NCBI GenBank assembly: GCA_014763715.1
Contig: JACXUV010000003.1
Location: forward strand, 111,266-175,265
Origin: Rhodobacterales bacterium
GTDB taxonomy: Bacteria > Pseudomonadota > Alphaproteobacteria > Caulobacterales > Hyphomonadaceae
Length of the DNA: 64,000 bases
Direction of reading: 5' to 3'
Positions 40,039 through 52,596 of the stretch are shown here, in pieces; position 1 is the first letter of the stretch, and each line of letters opens with the position of its first letter. Position numbers and translations under genes: made by a program. The notes under the pieces are model-generated. The model saw only the letters and a list, made by a program, of their open reading frames with translations, was not told the origin of the DNA and ran no database searches.

Positions 40039-40904
40039 CCGATCCGCGCTTCGAGATCTTCCAGGAAAAGTTTCACCCGCTTGGCATTGGCGCCAAGATC
40101 CGACAGGCCGACGCGGCTGACGGAGCGGACATCGATGCGGGATCCGCCTTCGCCTTCCGGCAGCACACGGATCATGACGTCGTCCTTGAACTCGAACCAG
40201 AAGGAGGTTTCCGTCGCCTCGATGCGGCCTTCTTCAGGCTCGGCTGTGACGATCGTCCAGCCTTTGGCATTCACCGTGTCGAGCGCGGCCTGGTAGGCCA
40301 TATCGAATGGAACGGATGGCAGGACCAGCGTTTCCAGATGCGGATACGGCGCGGAGACTTCCTTCTTCTGGCGCTCCGGATTGAACTCCGCCTCTTCCTG
40401 CACTTCGGAAACGAGGCGGCCTTCCATGCCGGGCCAGCTGCCCTTGGCCCGGTCGCTGATCACCGGGGCTTCCTCGATCTCATTCCCGGCATCTGTCGAC
40501 GCACGGGCGGAAAGGAGCGCCGCAGTGGGCATGATCGGATGGGTCCAGTCGGTCTGGATATCGTGCAGCGGCGGCAGGCGTTTCGCATTTTCCTTCGTCG
40601 CATAGAGCCGCCCCATGGAGAGGCCGGAGACAAGCAAGGCTGCCAGCGCCAGCATGAAGGGCCGCTTGCGCGGGGCCATGACCAGCGACACGATGATCGC
40701 GAGCGCCGAAATGGCGAGCGCCGTCATAACGATCTTCGGGCCCCAGCCCATGGCCAGCTTGCTGAAGCCGACCCGCCACCCCCAGAGGCCGAGCTTTGTG
40801 CCCCCGGCGGCGATGAAGAACCACAATGCGCCGAAGACCGCAAAGGCCAGCGCAAAAGCCGAAAACCGGCCGCGCCAGCCGCCATTCTCGTCCGTATTGG
40901 TCAT
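40035..40904 (-). CDS. DUF1499 family membrane protein
   Basis: N-terminal TM segments then LHDIQTDWTHPI...LPSVPFDMAYQAALDTVNAKGWTIVTAEPEEGRIEATETSFWFEFKDDVMIRV. Confidence 0.85.
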   Translation of the reverse strand: MTNTDENGGWRGRFSAFALAFAVFGALWFFIAAGGTKLGLWGWRVGFSKLAMGWGPKIVMTALAISALAIIVSLVMAPRKRPFMLALAALLVSGLSMGRLYATKENAKRLPPLHDIQTDWTHPIMPTAALLSARASTDAGNEIEEAPVISDRAKGSWPGMEGRLVSEVQEEAEFNPERQKKEVSAPYPHLETLVLPSVPFDMAYQAALDTVNAKGWTIVTAEPEEGRIEATETSFWFEFKDDVMIRVLPEGEGGSRIDVRSVSRVGLSDLGANAKRVKLFLEDLEARIG

Positions 40905-41065
40905 GGGGGACCCTCCCTGCTGTTGTGCTGAGGCATAGCCTGCCCCGGCCCGCTTGTCGCCCCTTCAGGATCAAGAGTGCGTGATCCGGCCGTAACGCTT
41001 TGCGCAGCAGGTTTGCCCGGAAACGCCTCTGGCGCTCCGGCAAATGCACCTGATTGTGGATGAGG

Positions 41066-41659
41066 TCAGCTGGAATCCGGCCAATCTTTCAGGGCTTCGG
41101 TCAGCTGCACGGTGAGGCCACCCGAGATGAGGGCGAGATCAGCAGGAAAGCTGTGCGTATTCGGGATCGGAACGATGTAAGGCTTCGGCTCACCCTCAGC
41201 CTTCTGACGCTGCAGCGTACGGGCAAGGCACTTCGCCCGGCGTTGTGCATTCTTCAAGGTTTCGAGCATGGCCTGCCAGCGGTCGATCAGCGGTTCAGCC
41301 AGAACGGGGCCTTGATCCGGCACCGTCTGCGGGCCTCTAAGGAAGCACGGCGTTTCACCTGCCACCGTCGGCACGAGCGAGAAGGTGCAGGTCTTCTTCT
41401 TCACCTCGCCTTCAGTCTTTTCGAAATAGTTCGAGCCCATGCGCGGCTTTACCGGCGCAAGCTCCACCTGCAATGCCATGAGGAAGATCAGACGGCGGAG
41501 CAGAATGGCGAGCCGCTTCAGTTCTGCCGAGACGCGCCGTTTCACAGTTTTGGAGATCCGCTCCGGCACCTGATGCAGGTCCGCATGCACGCCAACTTTC
41601 GCGATGGCGTAGGCAAGCGTTTTCCTGGCGTGGGAGAGAAAATCGGTGAGGTCTGTCAT
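41066..41659 (-). CDS. Hypothetical protein, no recognised family
   Basis: Internal start MTDLTDFLSHARKTLAYAIAKVGVHADLHQVPERISKTVKRR; 198-aa protein. Confidence 0.6.
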   Translation of the reverse strand: MTDLTDFLSHARKTLAYAIAKVGVHADLHQVPERISKTVKRRVSAELKRLAILLRRLIFLMALQVELAPVKPRMGSNYFEKTEGEVKKKTCTFSLVPTVAGETPCFLRGPQTVPDQGPVLAEPLIDRWQAMLETLKNAQRRAKCLARTLQRQKAEGEPKPYIVPIPNTHSFPADLALISGGLTVQLTEALKDWPDSS

Positions 41660-41859
41660 GGGGCAGAGCGTGGCATGAGGACCTATCCGGGAGGATAGAG
41701 CACGGCCCTCGCACGCCACTTTCCTTTGAAAGACGAGCGATCCCGCATGTGGAGGGCGAGGGATAAGCGCGAAATTATCCCCCACCCCGCGAATTTTTAT
41801 ATTTGCCCGCAACCGGTTTCTCTGGGACATTGAAGGGACCCAACAAAGGAGGGTCCAGA

Positions 41860-42216
41860 ATGCGCCGTTTCGTATTTCTCATCGTGCCGCTGGTTCTGGC
41901 GGGGTGTGAGGGGATGGAAGTCCGGGAGTCACAAAAAGCCCCGCTGTCGCAGCAAATTTCGGAAGGGCGCGGTGTCGCCTCTGCCGTCTGCGCCAATTGC
42001 CATGGCCTCGACCAGCAGGATGCCCTGCGCGCCGATACCCCGGCCTTGCGTTATGTGCTGAACAATTACGATGCCGATACGCTGCATGAGAATTTCGAGG
42101 AAGGCCTGAAAGTGGGCCACCCGGACATGCCGCAATTCCATTTCGGCCCACTGGGCGCAGATGTGCTGCTGACCTACCTGAAGAGCATTCAGGAGCCGCA
42201 GCCCGCCGAAGGCTGA
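41860..42216 (+). CDS. c-type cytochrome-like lipoprotein (paralogue 1)
   Basis: Lipobox MRRFVFLIVPLVLAGC; heme motif CANCHG; distal MPQF. Confidence 0.82.
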   Translation: MRRFVFLIVPLVLAGCEGMEVRESQKAPLSQQISEGRGVASAVCANCHGLDQQDALRADTPALRYVLNNYDADTLHENFEEGLKVGHPDMPQFHFGPLGADVLLTYLKSIQEPQPAEG

Positions 42217-42314
42217 GCCCCTGCCCGTAAAGCGTGCCCTGCGTGACTTTCGCCGATTGCGCGCAGGGCCGCATCGGGCGATCATTGGAGCCGTGTTCCG
42301 AAGAGGAGAGCGCC

Positions 42315-42734
42315 ATGCGCCGCCTGATGATTGCCCTTGTGCCCCTCGCCCTGGTGGCCTGCGCCCAGACCCCGCCGGGCGTGACCGAAGAGATTGAAGA
42401 GATCGAAGTCTCGCCGGAAGAAAATCTCGGCCTGACCGGCCTGCCCGTGGCCGAGGAAATCGAGCTTGGCCGCCAGATCGCGTCATCCCAGTGCGCCGAC
42501 TGCCATGGCCTCGACAAGGAAGACTCCCGGCGGCCGGAAGCCCCGGCGCTGCGCCACGTGCTGGCCGACTATGATGGCGACGCCCTGGCAGAGGATTTCC
42601 GCGACGGACTGAAAGTCGGCCACCCGGAAATGCCGCAATTCCAGTTCGGGCCGAAAAGCACCGACCTGTTGCTGAGCTACCTGATCAGCATTCAGGAAGC
42701 AGACCCAGCTATCCACGTCTCCGACGAGGGCTGA
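42315..42734 (+). CDS. c-type cytochrome-like lipoprotein (paralogue 2)
   Basis: MRRLMIALVPLALVAC lipobox; CADCHG; conserved GLKVGHPEMPQFQFGP shared with paralogue 1. Confidence 0.82.
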   Translation: MRRLMIALVPLALVACAQTPPGVTEEIEEIEVSPEENLGLTGLPVAEEIELGRQIASSQCADCHGLDKEDSRRPEAPALRHVLADYDGDALAEDFRDGLKVGHPEMPQFQFGPKSTDLLLSYLISIQEADPAIHVSDEG

Positions 42735-42756
42735 GGCCGGCGCAGCGCCTCCACGC

Positions 42757-43530
42757 TTACCTCGTCTGGCCGCCATCCACCGGCAGCACGGCGCCGGTGA
42801 TGAAACTGGCGAGCGGGCTCAGCAGGTAGGCGGCGGCAGAGCCGATTTCGTCCGGCCGGCCGAAACGCTGCAGCGGCACTTCGCGGCGGATCCAGCGGGT
42901 CCACGCATCGCCGCGCGGGCCGGTGGAGCGCTCTTCCCAATCCCCGCCGGGGAAGATGATGTTGCCGGGGGCAATCGCATTCACACGCACGCCGGAAGGG
43001 CCGGCAATACGGGCCAGTTCCTTGGCGAGATGGTTCATTGCCGCCTTCGACGTGCCATAAGTGACCGGTGTGCCAAGCGCGCCGAGCCCGGCAATCGACG
43101 AGATCATCAGGATCGAGCCTTCGCCGCGCGGCTCCATCTTGCGCAAGGACGACCGGGCGAGTCGGAAGGCGCTGTCGAGGCTCTGCTGCAGGCCCGCCGT
43201 CCAGGTATCGTCGTCCACCTCATATCCGGGCGGACACGGATGAAGCCCGACATTGGCCACCGCGCCCCAGAGAGGATCGAACTCATGCTCGATCGCCTCG
43301 ACCATGTCGTCGATGGTGCGGCTGTCGCGCAAATCCCCTGCCCGGGCCCAGACGCGGTGTTCGCCATATTCGGCCGCGAGCCGGGCACGCTGGGCTTCCA
43401 GCGCCTCTTCCCCGCGTGCCGCCATGGCAACCTTTGCGCCTTCGGCCAGCAGGGCCTCGACGATACCAAGGCCGATGCCGCGGCTCGCGCCGGCAACAAA
43501 GACCACTTTATCCTTCAGGCCAAGATCCAT
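42757..43530 (-). CDS. SDR family oxidoreductase
   Basis: [44 protein letters not shown]-terminal [11 protein letters not shown]. Confidence 0.94.
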   Translation of the reverse strand: MDLGLKDKVVFVAGASRGIGLGIVEALLAEGAKVAMAARGEEALEAQRARLAAEYGEHRVWARAGDLRDSRTIDDMVEAIEHEFDPLWGAVANVGLHPCPPGYEVDDDTWTAGLQQSLDSAFRLARSSLRKMEPRGEGSILMISSIAGLGALGTPVTYGTSKAAMNHLAKELARIAGPSGVRVNAIAPGNIIFPGGDWEERSTGPRGDAWTRWIRREVPLQRFGRPDEIGSAAAYLLSPLASFITGAVLPVDGGQTR

Positions 43531-43535
43531 CGCGC

Positions 43536-45161
<1,626 letters not shown>

Positions 45162-45260
45162 GCCGTATCCTCCTCTTCCGCCGCTTTGGCGTCATTGTCC
45201 TGTAACCGAAGTGTGTGTATTCGCGCGGGTGACGCTAGGCAAGGAATTGAGGGTCGCACC

Positions 45261-46199
45261 ATGAAAAGATTTGCATTTTCCGTGATATCTATTGCAGTTG
45301 CGGCTTGTGGAGCGCCCCAGGCGGGCGGCCCGGATGCCCCCGCGGATGCAGCAAGCATTACCCCCTCCGTCCTGCCCCTTCCGGAATATTTTGACTGCCT
45401 TCGCGAGAATAAGGGCATGGCCATTGCCGCCCACCGGGGCGGACCGGATACAGGCTTCCCCGAGAATGCCATCGAGACCTTCCAGCATGGCTTCGACCGC
45501 GGCATCCGCGTCTTCGAGATCGACATCGCCGAAACGAAGGACGGCGTGCTGACCCTGATGCATGACGACCGCCTGAACCGCACCACAACCGGCCGCGGCT
45601 ATGTCTCCGACACCGACTGGGAGACGATGAGCGGCCTGGAACTGGAAGACAATGACGGGCGGCGCACCGGCTTCCATCCGCCGAAATTCACCGATGTCTT
45701 GCTGTGGGCGAAAAAGACCGGCGCCGTGCTGGAGCTGGACAAGAAGCCGACCACCAGCTTCCGCAACATCGCCGCTGCCGTGAAGGCCGCAGGCGCGGAA
45801 GAGAATGTGATCTTCATCTCCTATGATGACGACCAGGCCGCCGAGATCGCCGCCATCAATCCCGGCCTGATGATGACCGCCACTGCCTATGGCGATCAGG
45901 ATGTCGCCAAGCTGGAAGCCCGGGGCGTGGACCGCACCCGCCTCATCGGCTGGACCGGCACGAAAAAGACGAGACCAGCCGCCTGGAGACGGTTGAAAAA
46001 GGTCGGCGTCGAAGCCGCCTTCGGCACGCTGGGACGGGCCGGCGAACGGCTGGACGATGTCTATCTCGCCGATGGCGACGGCTCGGAATATGACGCCCTC
46101 GCCGCCGACGGCCTCGTCCTTCTGGCGACGGACGAGCCCTATCGTGTGGCGGACCTGATCAAGGCAGACGATGTTGGCCGCGAGGCCTGCGGGCGTTAG
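45261..46199 (+). CDS. Glycerophosphodiester phosphodiesterase, secreted lipoprotein
   Basis: True start MKRFAFSVISIAVAACG at 45261; AIAAHRGGPDTGFPENAIETFQHGFDRGIRVFEIDIAETKDGVLTLMHDDRLNRTTTG. Confidence 0.95.
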   Translation: MKRFAFSVISIAVAACGAPQAGGPDAPADAASITPSVLPLPEYFDCLRENKGMAIAAHRGGPDTGFPENAIETFQHGFDRGIRVFEIDIAETKDGVLTLMHDDRLNRTTTGRGYVSDTDWETMSGLELEDNDGRRTGFHPPKFTDVLLWAKKTGAVLELDKKPTTSFRNIAAAVKAAGAEENVIFISYDDDQAAEIAAINPGLMMTATAYGDQDVAKLEARGVDRTRLIGWTGTKKTRPAAWRRLKKVGVEAAFGTLGRAGERLDDVYLADGDGSEYDALAADGLVLLATDEPYRVADLIKADDVGREACGR

Positions 46200-46573
46200 G
46201 CCTTAACCGCCACCGCGCGCTGCCACAGGACGAAGATCACCGGCACGACAAGCTCAATGCCCATGCCGACGACAAGATCCTGTGAGGGCGCGCCCAGCGT
46301 CATGTAGGAAACGACACGTCCGAGACCGCCGATGAAGATGGCCGCGCTGACCAGCAGCAGCGTGCGGCCATGCTTTTCAATGGCCGGAATGATGGACCAC
46401 ATCATGAAACTGACGACCAGGTACATGCCCGAAAAGTACCGGTACTGATTGTCGAGATCGACGGTGACACCCTCCGGCGACAGGCGCCCTGCCCCGGCCA
46501 GGAACCCCAGCAGCGCAAACGCTACCGGAATAAGTGAAAAGACGCCGAGCGCGATCTGCAGGCCACGTTTCAT
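46196..46573 (-). CDS. DUF4345-like small membrane protein
   Basis: Start MKRGLQIALGVFSLIPVAFALLGFLAGAGRLSPEG...LDNQYRYFSGMYLVVSFMMW; multi-TM. Confidence 0.75.
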   Translation of the reverse strand: MKRGLQIALGVFSLIPVAFALLGFLAGAGRLSPEGVTVDLDNQYRYFSGMYLVVSFMMWSIIPAIEKHGRTLLLVSAAIFIGGLGRVVSYMTLGAPSQDLVVGMGIELVVPVIFVLWQRAVAVKA

Positions 46574-46852
46574 GAAATACCTCCCCTGATGCGCGGCCAA
46601 GTATTGCCACGCGACATGCCAATAGATAGCCGCCACTGCACCCGCATGGCAATGATTGACGTTGCGTCCCGGAAGGATTATGTGGCGCGCAGGTTAAGGA
46701 CACCTGCCGCTCGCGAGACATTTGTCTTACGGTGAAGATCCTCCGGTGCGACAGCGCCGCGATACGGCAAAGACGGAACACCGGTCCACCCGGCAGTCCC
46801 GCGGCAAGGCGAGCCCCGCTGAAAAGCGACTGCCCGGACAAGGATGATTCCG

Positions 46853-47305
46853 ATGTCTTACATATCGATCTCAAATCGCGACCAGGCCAAGGCCCGTGCG
46901 CGTGAATTGCGGGCGGAACTGGCAGCGGCCGGTACGCCCATCTCTCATTCCGAAGCGCTGGAACATGTCGCGAAGGAACTTGGCTATCGCGACTGGAACA
47001 CGGCTTCGGCCCGCCTGTCGAACCTGCCGGAAGTGTTGCTGCAGGTCGGCGACCAGGTGGCTGGCCGTTACCTGAAGCAGGCCTTCGATGGCCGCGTCCT
47101 GGCAGTGCGTGAAATGGCGGGCGGCTCGGCATTCGAGGTGACCCTCGAATTCGACGAACCGGTCGACGTGGTCGAGTTCGACAGCTTCTCGGCCTTCCGC
47201 AAGCGGGTCACCGCGACGGTCTCCTCCGCTGGCGTTTCCTTCTCGAAGACCAGCGATGGCGTTCCGCATCTCGTGGTGGAACGCACATCGATCGGGCTGG
47301 TCTGA
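46853..47305 (+). CDS. Glyoxalase-related (Glyoxalase_8-like) protein
   Basis: QAKARARELRAELAAAGTPISHSEALEHVAKELGYRDWNTASARL. Confidence 0.7.
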   Translation: MSYISISNRDQAKARARELRAELAAAGTPISHSEALEHVAKELGYRDWNTASARLSNLPEVLLQVGDQVAGRYLKQAFDGRVLAVREMAGGSAFEVTLEFDEPVDVVEFDSFSAFRKRVTATVSSAGVSFSKTSDGVPHLVVERTSIGLV

Positions 47306-47730
47306 TGGCCTATCTTGCTCCGACACAGGAACTCGGCAGGCGCTTCGTGATGCGGGGACTGACCGGAAATGTCATCATGCTGAACCTGATCCGTCTGCGG
47401 ACAGTGGCCGACTATTCGGACTTTCCGGACCTTGCACCGGAGAGCCCGGTCAGCGGGCGGGCGGCGTATGATCTCTATATCGCGCATACGCTGCCCTACC
47501 TTGAGCAAAGTGGCGGCAGGCTGGATTTCCTGGCCGAAGGCGGCAGCTGGCTGATCGGCCCGGAAGACGAGCGTTGGGACCTTGCCCTGCTGGTACGCCA
47601 GAAGGACATGGAAACCTTCTTCGCCTTCGAGCAGGACCCGGATTACATGAAGATCCTCGGCCACCGCACGGCAGCGGTCGAGGATTCACGGTTGCTTCCA
47701 CTGGCGGAACTTCCGACGGGCCAGTCCTGA
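47305..47730 (+). CDS. DUF1330-like dimeric alpha-beta barrel protein
   Basis: VIMLNLIRLRTVADYSDFPDLAPESPVSGRAAYDLYIAHTLPYL; translationally coupled with the upstream gene (TGATG). Confidence 0.68.
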   Translation: MAYLAPTQELGRRFVMRGLTGNVIMLNLIRLRTVADYSDFPDLAPESPVSGRAAYDLYIAHTLPYLEQSGGRLDFLAEGGSWLIGPEDERWDLALLVRQKDMETFFAFEQDPDYMKILGHRTAAVEDSRLLPLAELPTGQS

Positions 47731-47747
47731 AGCTTCAGTCCTGGCAC

Positions 47748-48419
47748 CTACGGATAAAGACGCCCGGTTTCCCAGCCATCGCCTGCCCGCGTGAATTTCA
47801 GGCGGTCATGCATGCGGAAGGCCTGGTCCTGCCAGAACTCGATCTCGGTCGGGGTCAGGCGGAAACCGCCCCAGAATTCGGGACGCGGAATGTCCGGCCC
47901 GTCGCCATAGATTTCGGAGAGTTCCGCAATGCGCTGCTCGAAGGCGGCGCGGTCGGCCAGCGGGCGCGACTGGTCGGACGCGATGGCGCTGATCCGGCTC
48001 TGCGCAGCGCGGGTGCCGAAATATTCGTCGGCCTCGGCATCGGTCACGCGGGAAACCGTGCCGCGGATGCGGACCTGGCGACGGAGGCTCTTCCAGTGGA
48101 AGCCGAGCGCCGCGACCGGGTTCGCCTTCAGCTGCTGGCCCTTGTTGCTCTCCAGATTGGTGAAGAAGACGAAGCCCGCAGGCGTCACTTCCTTCAGCAG
48201 CACGATGCGCACGTCGGGCACGCCATCGGCATCCACCGTGGCGAGAGACATGGCGTTGGAGTCGTTCAGCTCCTTCGCGCGGGCCTCGGCCATCCAGTCA
48301 TTGAACAGGGCATAGGGATCCGCCGCGTTCGGAATCAGCGGCTTGCCCGTCGGGTCTGTCGCATAATCGGCGGCGGACGGGCTGGGCGGGATGATCGTGT
48401 CGGACGGCTGTTTGGTCAT
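47748..48419 (-). CDS. pdxH: Pyridoxamine 5'-phosphate oxidase
   Basis: DPYALFNDWMAEARAKELNDSNAMSLATVDADGVPDVRIVLLKEV; C-terminal WETGRLYP. Confidence 0.96.
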   Translation of the reverse strand: MTKQPSDTIIPPSPSAADYATDPTGKPLIPNAADPYALFNDWMAEARAKELNDSNAMSLATVDADGVPDVRIVLLKEVTPAGFVFFTNLESNKGQQLKANPVAALGFHWKSLRRQVRIRGTVSRVTDAEADEYFGTRAAQSRISAIASDQSRPLADRAAFEQRIAELSEIYGDGPDIPRPEFWGGFRLTPTEIEFWQDQAFRMHDRLKFTRAGDGWETGRLYP

Positions 48420-48548
48420 GGGACCCTCGGAATGTATCAGCTTGGATGCCTAGTATAGGTGCGCCTGCCCGGTAGCGGAACCGCGATAAGGTGACACTCC
48501 GGCGATACCCCTATACGCAAGGACCTGATCATATTCGAGAGGCACCTC

Positions 48549-49043
48549 ATGCAGAAAACCTGGCCCAAAGCCTGTGTTGCCGCCGCCCTGCTGGCCCTTT
48601 CGGCCCCTGCAGGTGCACTCGCCCAGCCCGTGATCAACACGCCCTTCGGGCAGTCAGACGACACGCCTGCCGACATCGACCCGGAAACGGTGGTGGCGGA
48701 ATACACGGCCGCCTTCAACGACCGGGATGTGGAGCTGATGGAAGCCCTCATGCACCCCGGGATCCAGATAATGGACGTAACAGCCGCCGGGACGGAAATG
48801 GTCTCGGAAGGCTACTGGGCCATCGTTTCCCACTGGCTGGACCATATCGAAGACCCCGAAACGCCCACACTGGCACTGAGCGGCTGGAGCCGTCTGGACG
48901 ACTATGTCACCGCCATCGAAACCAGTCGCTGGACCAGCCCCGATGGCAGTGCCCACGGCCAGAAACGCCTGACGGTCTACCAGGTGACGGGAGATGGGAC
49001 GATCCGCCGGATCTGGTATTATCCGCCTGTCGCGGACGAATAA
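48549..49043 (+). CDS. Secreted NTF2/SnoaL-like hypothetical protein
   Basis: Signal peptide MQKTWPKACVAAALLALSAPAGALAQP; VVAEYTAAFNDRDVELMEALMHPGIQ. Confidence 0.7.
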   Translation: MQKTWPKACVAAALLALSAPAGALAQPVINTPFGQSDDTPADIDPETVVAEYTAAFNDRDVELMEALMHPGIQIMDVTAAGTEMVSEGYWAIVSHWLDHIEDPETPTLALSGWSRLDDYVTAIETSRWTSPDGSAHGQKRLTVYQVTGDGTIRRIWYYPPVADE

Positions 49044-49157
49044 TTCAGGCAGACCGGCTCTCCCACCTGCGGCATCGGCGCAGCACGGCTTGCCCTCGGG
49101 CAACAAATTCGCCATGTGGAGGCCACAGAATTCAGCTCTGCAAGAAGGACCTCCCTC

Positions 49158-50138
<981 letters not shown>

Positions 50139-50164
50139 GCGGCGAACGGCCTCAAAGGGCAGCC

Positions 50165-51256
50165 ATGTCTCACAACACGTTCGGCCACCTTTTCCGCGTG
50201 ACGACCTGGGGCGAAAGCCATGGGCCGGCCCTCGGATGCGTGGTCGATGGCTGCCCGCCCGGCCTTTCGCTGGACGAGGCCTTCATCCAGCAATTCCTGG
50301 ACAAACGCCGCCCCGGCACCTCGCGCTTCGTCACGCAGCGCCAGGAGCCGGACGCGGTGAAAATTCTCTCCGGCGTGTTCGAGGATGACCGCACAGGTGG
50401 TCCGGTCACCACGGGCACACCGATTTCGCTGATGATCGAGAACACCGACCAGCGCTCAAAAGACTATGGCGAGATCCGCGACCGCTATCGCCCCGGTCAT
50501 GCCGACTATCCCTATGACGCCAAATATGGCGTGCGCGACTATCGCGGTGGCGGGCGCTCGTCCGCACGCGAAACGGCTGCACGTGTCGCAGCAGGCGCCG
50601 TGGCCCGGCGCGTGCTGGGCGACGGGATCACGATCCGCGGCGCCGTCGTACAGATCGGCCCGCATGCCATCAACCGCGCCAACTGGAACTGGGACATTGT
50701 CGAAGACAACCCGTTCTGGTGCCCGGACGCGGCCATGGTGCCCAAGTGGGAAGAATTCCTGGATGCCACGCGCAAGGCGGGCAGCTCTACTGGCGCCATC
50801 GTCGAAGTACAGGCCAGCGGCATGCCCGCAGGCTGGGGCGCGCCCATCTATGGCAAACTCGACGGAGAGCTCGCCGGTGCGATGATGAGCATCAACGCCG
50901 TGAAGGGCGTCGAGATCGGCGCAGGCTTTGGCGCAGCCAGCCTCTCGGGCGAGGAAAACGCCGACCAGATGCGGGCCGGCAATGATGGCCCCCTCTTCCT
51001 GTCGAACAATAATGGCGGCGTGGCGGGCGGTATTTCCACCGGGCAGGATGTAATTGTCCGTATTGCCATCAAACCGACCTCCTCCATCCTGAACGAGGTG
51101 CAGTCCGTTACCCGCGACGGCGAGAATGTGGACGTGCGCACCAAAGGCCGCCACGACCCCTGCGTCGGCATCCGCGCCGTGCCTGTGGCCGAGGCGATGA
51201 TGGCCTGCGTGCTGGCGGACGCGAAACTGCGCCATCGCGGCCAGACCGGGCGCTGA
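50165..51256 (+). CDS. aroC: Chorismate synthase
   Basis: [65 protein letters not shown]. Confidence 0.97.
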   Translation: MSHNTFGHLFRVTTWGESHGPALGCVVDGCPPGLSLDEAFIQQFLDKRRPGTSRFVTQRQEPDAVKILSGVFEDDRTGGPVTTGTPISLMIENTDQRSKDYGEIRDRYRPGHADYPYDAKYGVRDYRGGGRSSARETAARVAAGAVARRVLGDGITIRGAVVQIGPHAINRANWNWDIVEDNPFWCPDAAMVPKWEEFLDATRKAGSSTGAIVEVQASGMPAGWGAPIYGKLDGELAGAMMSINAVKGVEIGAGFGAASLSGEENADQMRAGNDGPLFLSNNNGGVAGGISTGQDVIVRIAIKPTSSILNEVQSVTRDGENVDVRTKGRHDPCVGIRAVPVAEAMMACVLADAKLRHRGQTGR

Positions 51257-51270
51257 CAACCTCCGCAAAG

Positions 51271-51301
51271 AAAAACCCCGGAACGCCGAAACGCTCCGGG
51301 G
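51271..51301 (-). terminator. Rho-independent terminator of the minus-strand OMP gene
   Basis: Stem CCCCGGA/TCCGGGG (51276-51282/51295-51301) with A5 at 51271-51275, a U-tract on the minus strand. Confidence 0.75.
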
Positions 51302-51326
51302 TCAAGACTTCTGGAGGCTTCACGCC

Positions 51327-51851
51327 TTAGAAGCGGACCACGCCAGAGATCGAGAACACATCAGCTTCACCGGCGATATCGTCACCGCCGTCATACTTCG
51401 TGAAATCGCCACGGACGCCGAAGCTGTCAGTGAAGAAGTAATTCGCACCGACGCCATAAGCGACGCCGTCGATGTCTGCCGAACCGCTATATCCGAAGTA
51501 CTCAGCATCAAGGCTGGTGGTTGCATAGCCGAGACGGCCGAACACATCGAAACGCTCTGTGACCGGAGCGTCGAGAACGGCAAAACCGCCAAAGGAGTTG
51601 TCAATGGAGAGTTTGTAGCCGTAGCCGGACTCATCCTTCACACCGAAGGACGCTTCCACTTCACCACCAACATAGTTGGTGAACATGTAGCGGCCACGCG
51701 CCGTCACAGCACCGAGGCTGCCATCGTCCGCGTCCCAGTGCGAGTAGCCAACGCTTGCAGAAAAGCCCTGATTGCTGCCTTCGGTCGCCGACTGGGCGAG
51801 AGCAGGCGAAGCAATTGCGATCGCAGCGAGCGAGGCAAGAACAATTTTCAT
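51327..51851 (-). CDS. Small outer-membrane beta-barrel protein (paralogue 1)
   Basis: Signal peptide MKIVLASLAAIAIASPALAQ; GFSASVGYSHWDADDGSLGAVTARGRYMFTNYVG; C-terminal SISGVVRF. Confidence 0.88.
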   Translation of the reverse strand: MKIVLASLAAIAIASPALAQSATEGSNQGFSASVGYSHWDADDGSLGAVTARGRYMFTNYVGGEVEASFGVKDESGYGYKLSIDNSFGGFAVLDAPVTERFDVFGRLGYATTSLDAEYFGYSGSADIDGVAYGVGANYFFTDSFGVRGDFTKYDGGDDIAGEADVFSISGVVRF

Positions 51852-52036
51852 TTTTTATATGTCTCCCAAAAACACGCAAAATGCGTGCGAGGGACCTAAC
51901 GAGCAAAATGCAGGCGCGGAAGCCCAAAAACTACCGATGATTACATTTCGGCACACCATGTGGTTGTGCGGGCACACATCGTTGACAATGTATTAACATC
52001 GCACAATCGGCCGACCACACGGCGCTGCCATGCCCT

Positions 52037-52069
52037 AAAAAAAGCCCCCGGCACCGAAGCACCGGGGGC
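52037..52069 (-). terminator. Rho-independent terminator of the second OMP gene
   Basis: Stem GCCCCCGG/CCGGGGGC (52044-52051/52062-52069) with A7 at 52037-52043, a U-tract on the minus strand. Confidence 0.75.
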
Positions 52070-52098
52070 CAAGGCACCCATTGGAGAGGTGGGGTATC

Positions 52099-52596
52099 TT
52101 AGAATTTCATGACACCGCCGACGGAGATCACGTCAGCGTCGGTGTCGTCGCCTTCATAGCGGGTCAGATCTGCGCGCAGGCCGAACTTCTCATTCAGGAA
52201 GACCTTGCCGCCAACGCCGTAGGCGAAGCCATCATCGCTGCCGGAGGCGCTGCCAACACCCGGAACTTTGACATTGTAGTCGTTGCTTGCGTAACCGGCG
52301 CGGGCGAACACGTCGACGCGTTCAGCAACCGGCATCTGGGCGACACCGAAAGCAGCCACCGAATTGTCGAGTTCGACTGTCGCAGCGCCGACCTGATCAT
52401 CATCGATACCGATCGAGGCTTCACCTTCCACGCCAACATGCGGGGTGAAGAAGTAGGTGCCGCGTGCGGTCAGGGCGCCGAGGTTTGCGCCATCGGCGTC
52501 AAAGTGCGAGTAGCCCGCGCCGAGTTCGATATTGCCTTCAGCGAAAGCAGGCGCCACAACAGCGATGGCGGCGAGCGAAGCAAGTGCAAGTTTCAT
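52099..52596 (-). CDS. Small outer-membrane beta-barrel protein (paralogue 2)
   Basis: MKLALASLAAIAVVAPAFAEGNIELGAGYSHFDADGANLGALTARGTYFF; C-terminal SVGGVMKF. Confidence 0.88.
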   Translation of the reverse strand: MKLALASLAAIAVVAPAFAEGNIELGAGYSHFDADGANLGALTARGTYFFTPHVGVEGEASIGIDDDQVGAATVELDNSVAAFGVAQMPVAERVDVFARAGYASNDYNVKVPGVGSASGSDDGFAYGVGGKVFLNEKFGLRADLTRYEGDDTDADVISVGGVMKF

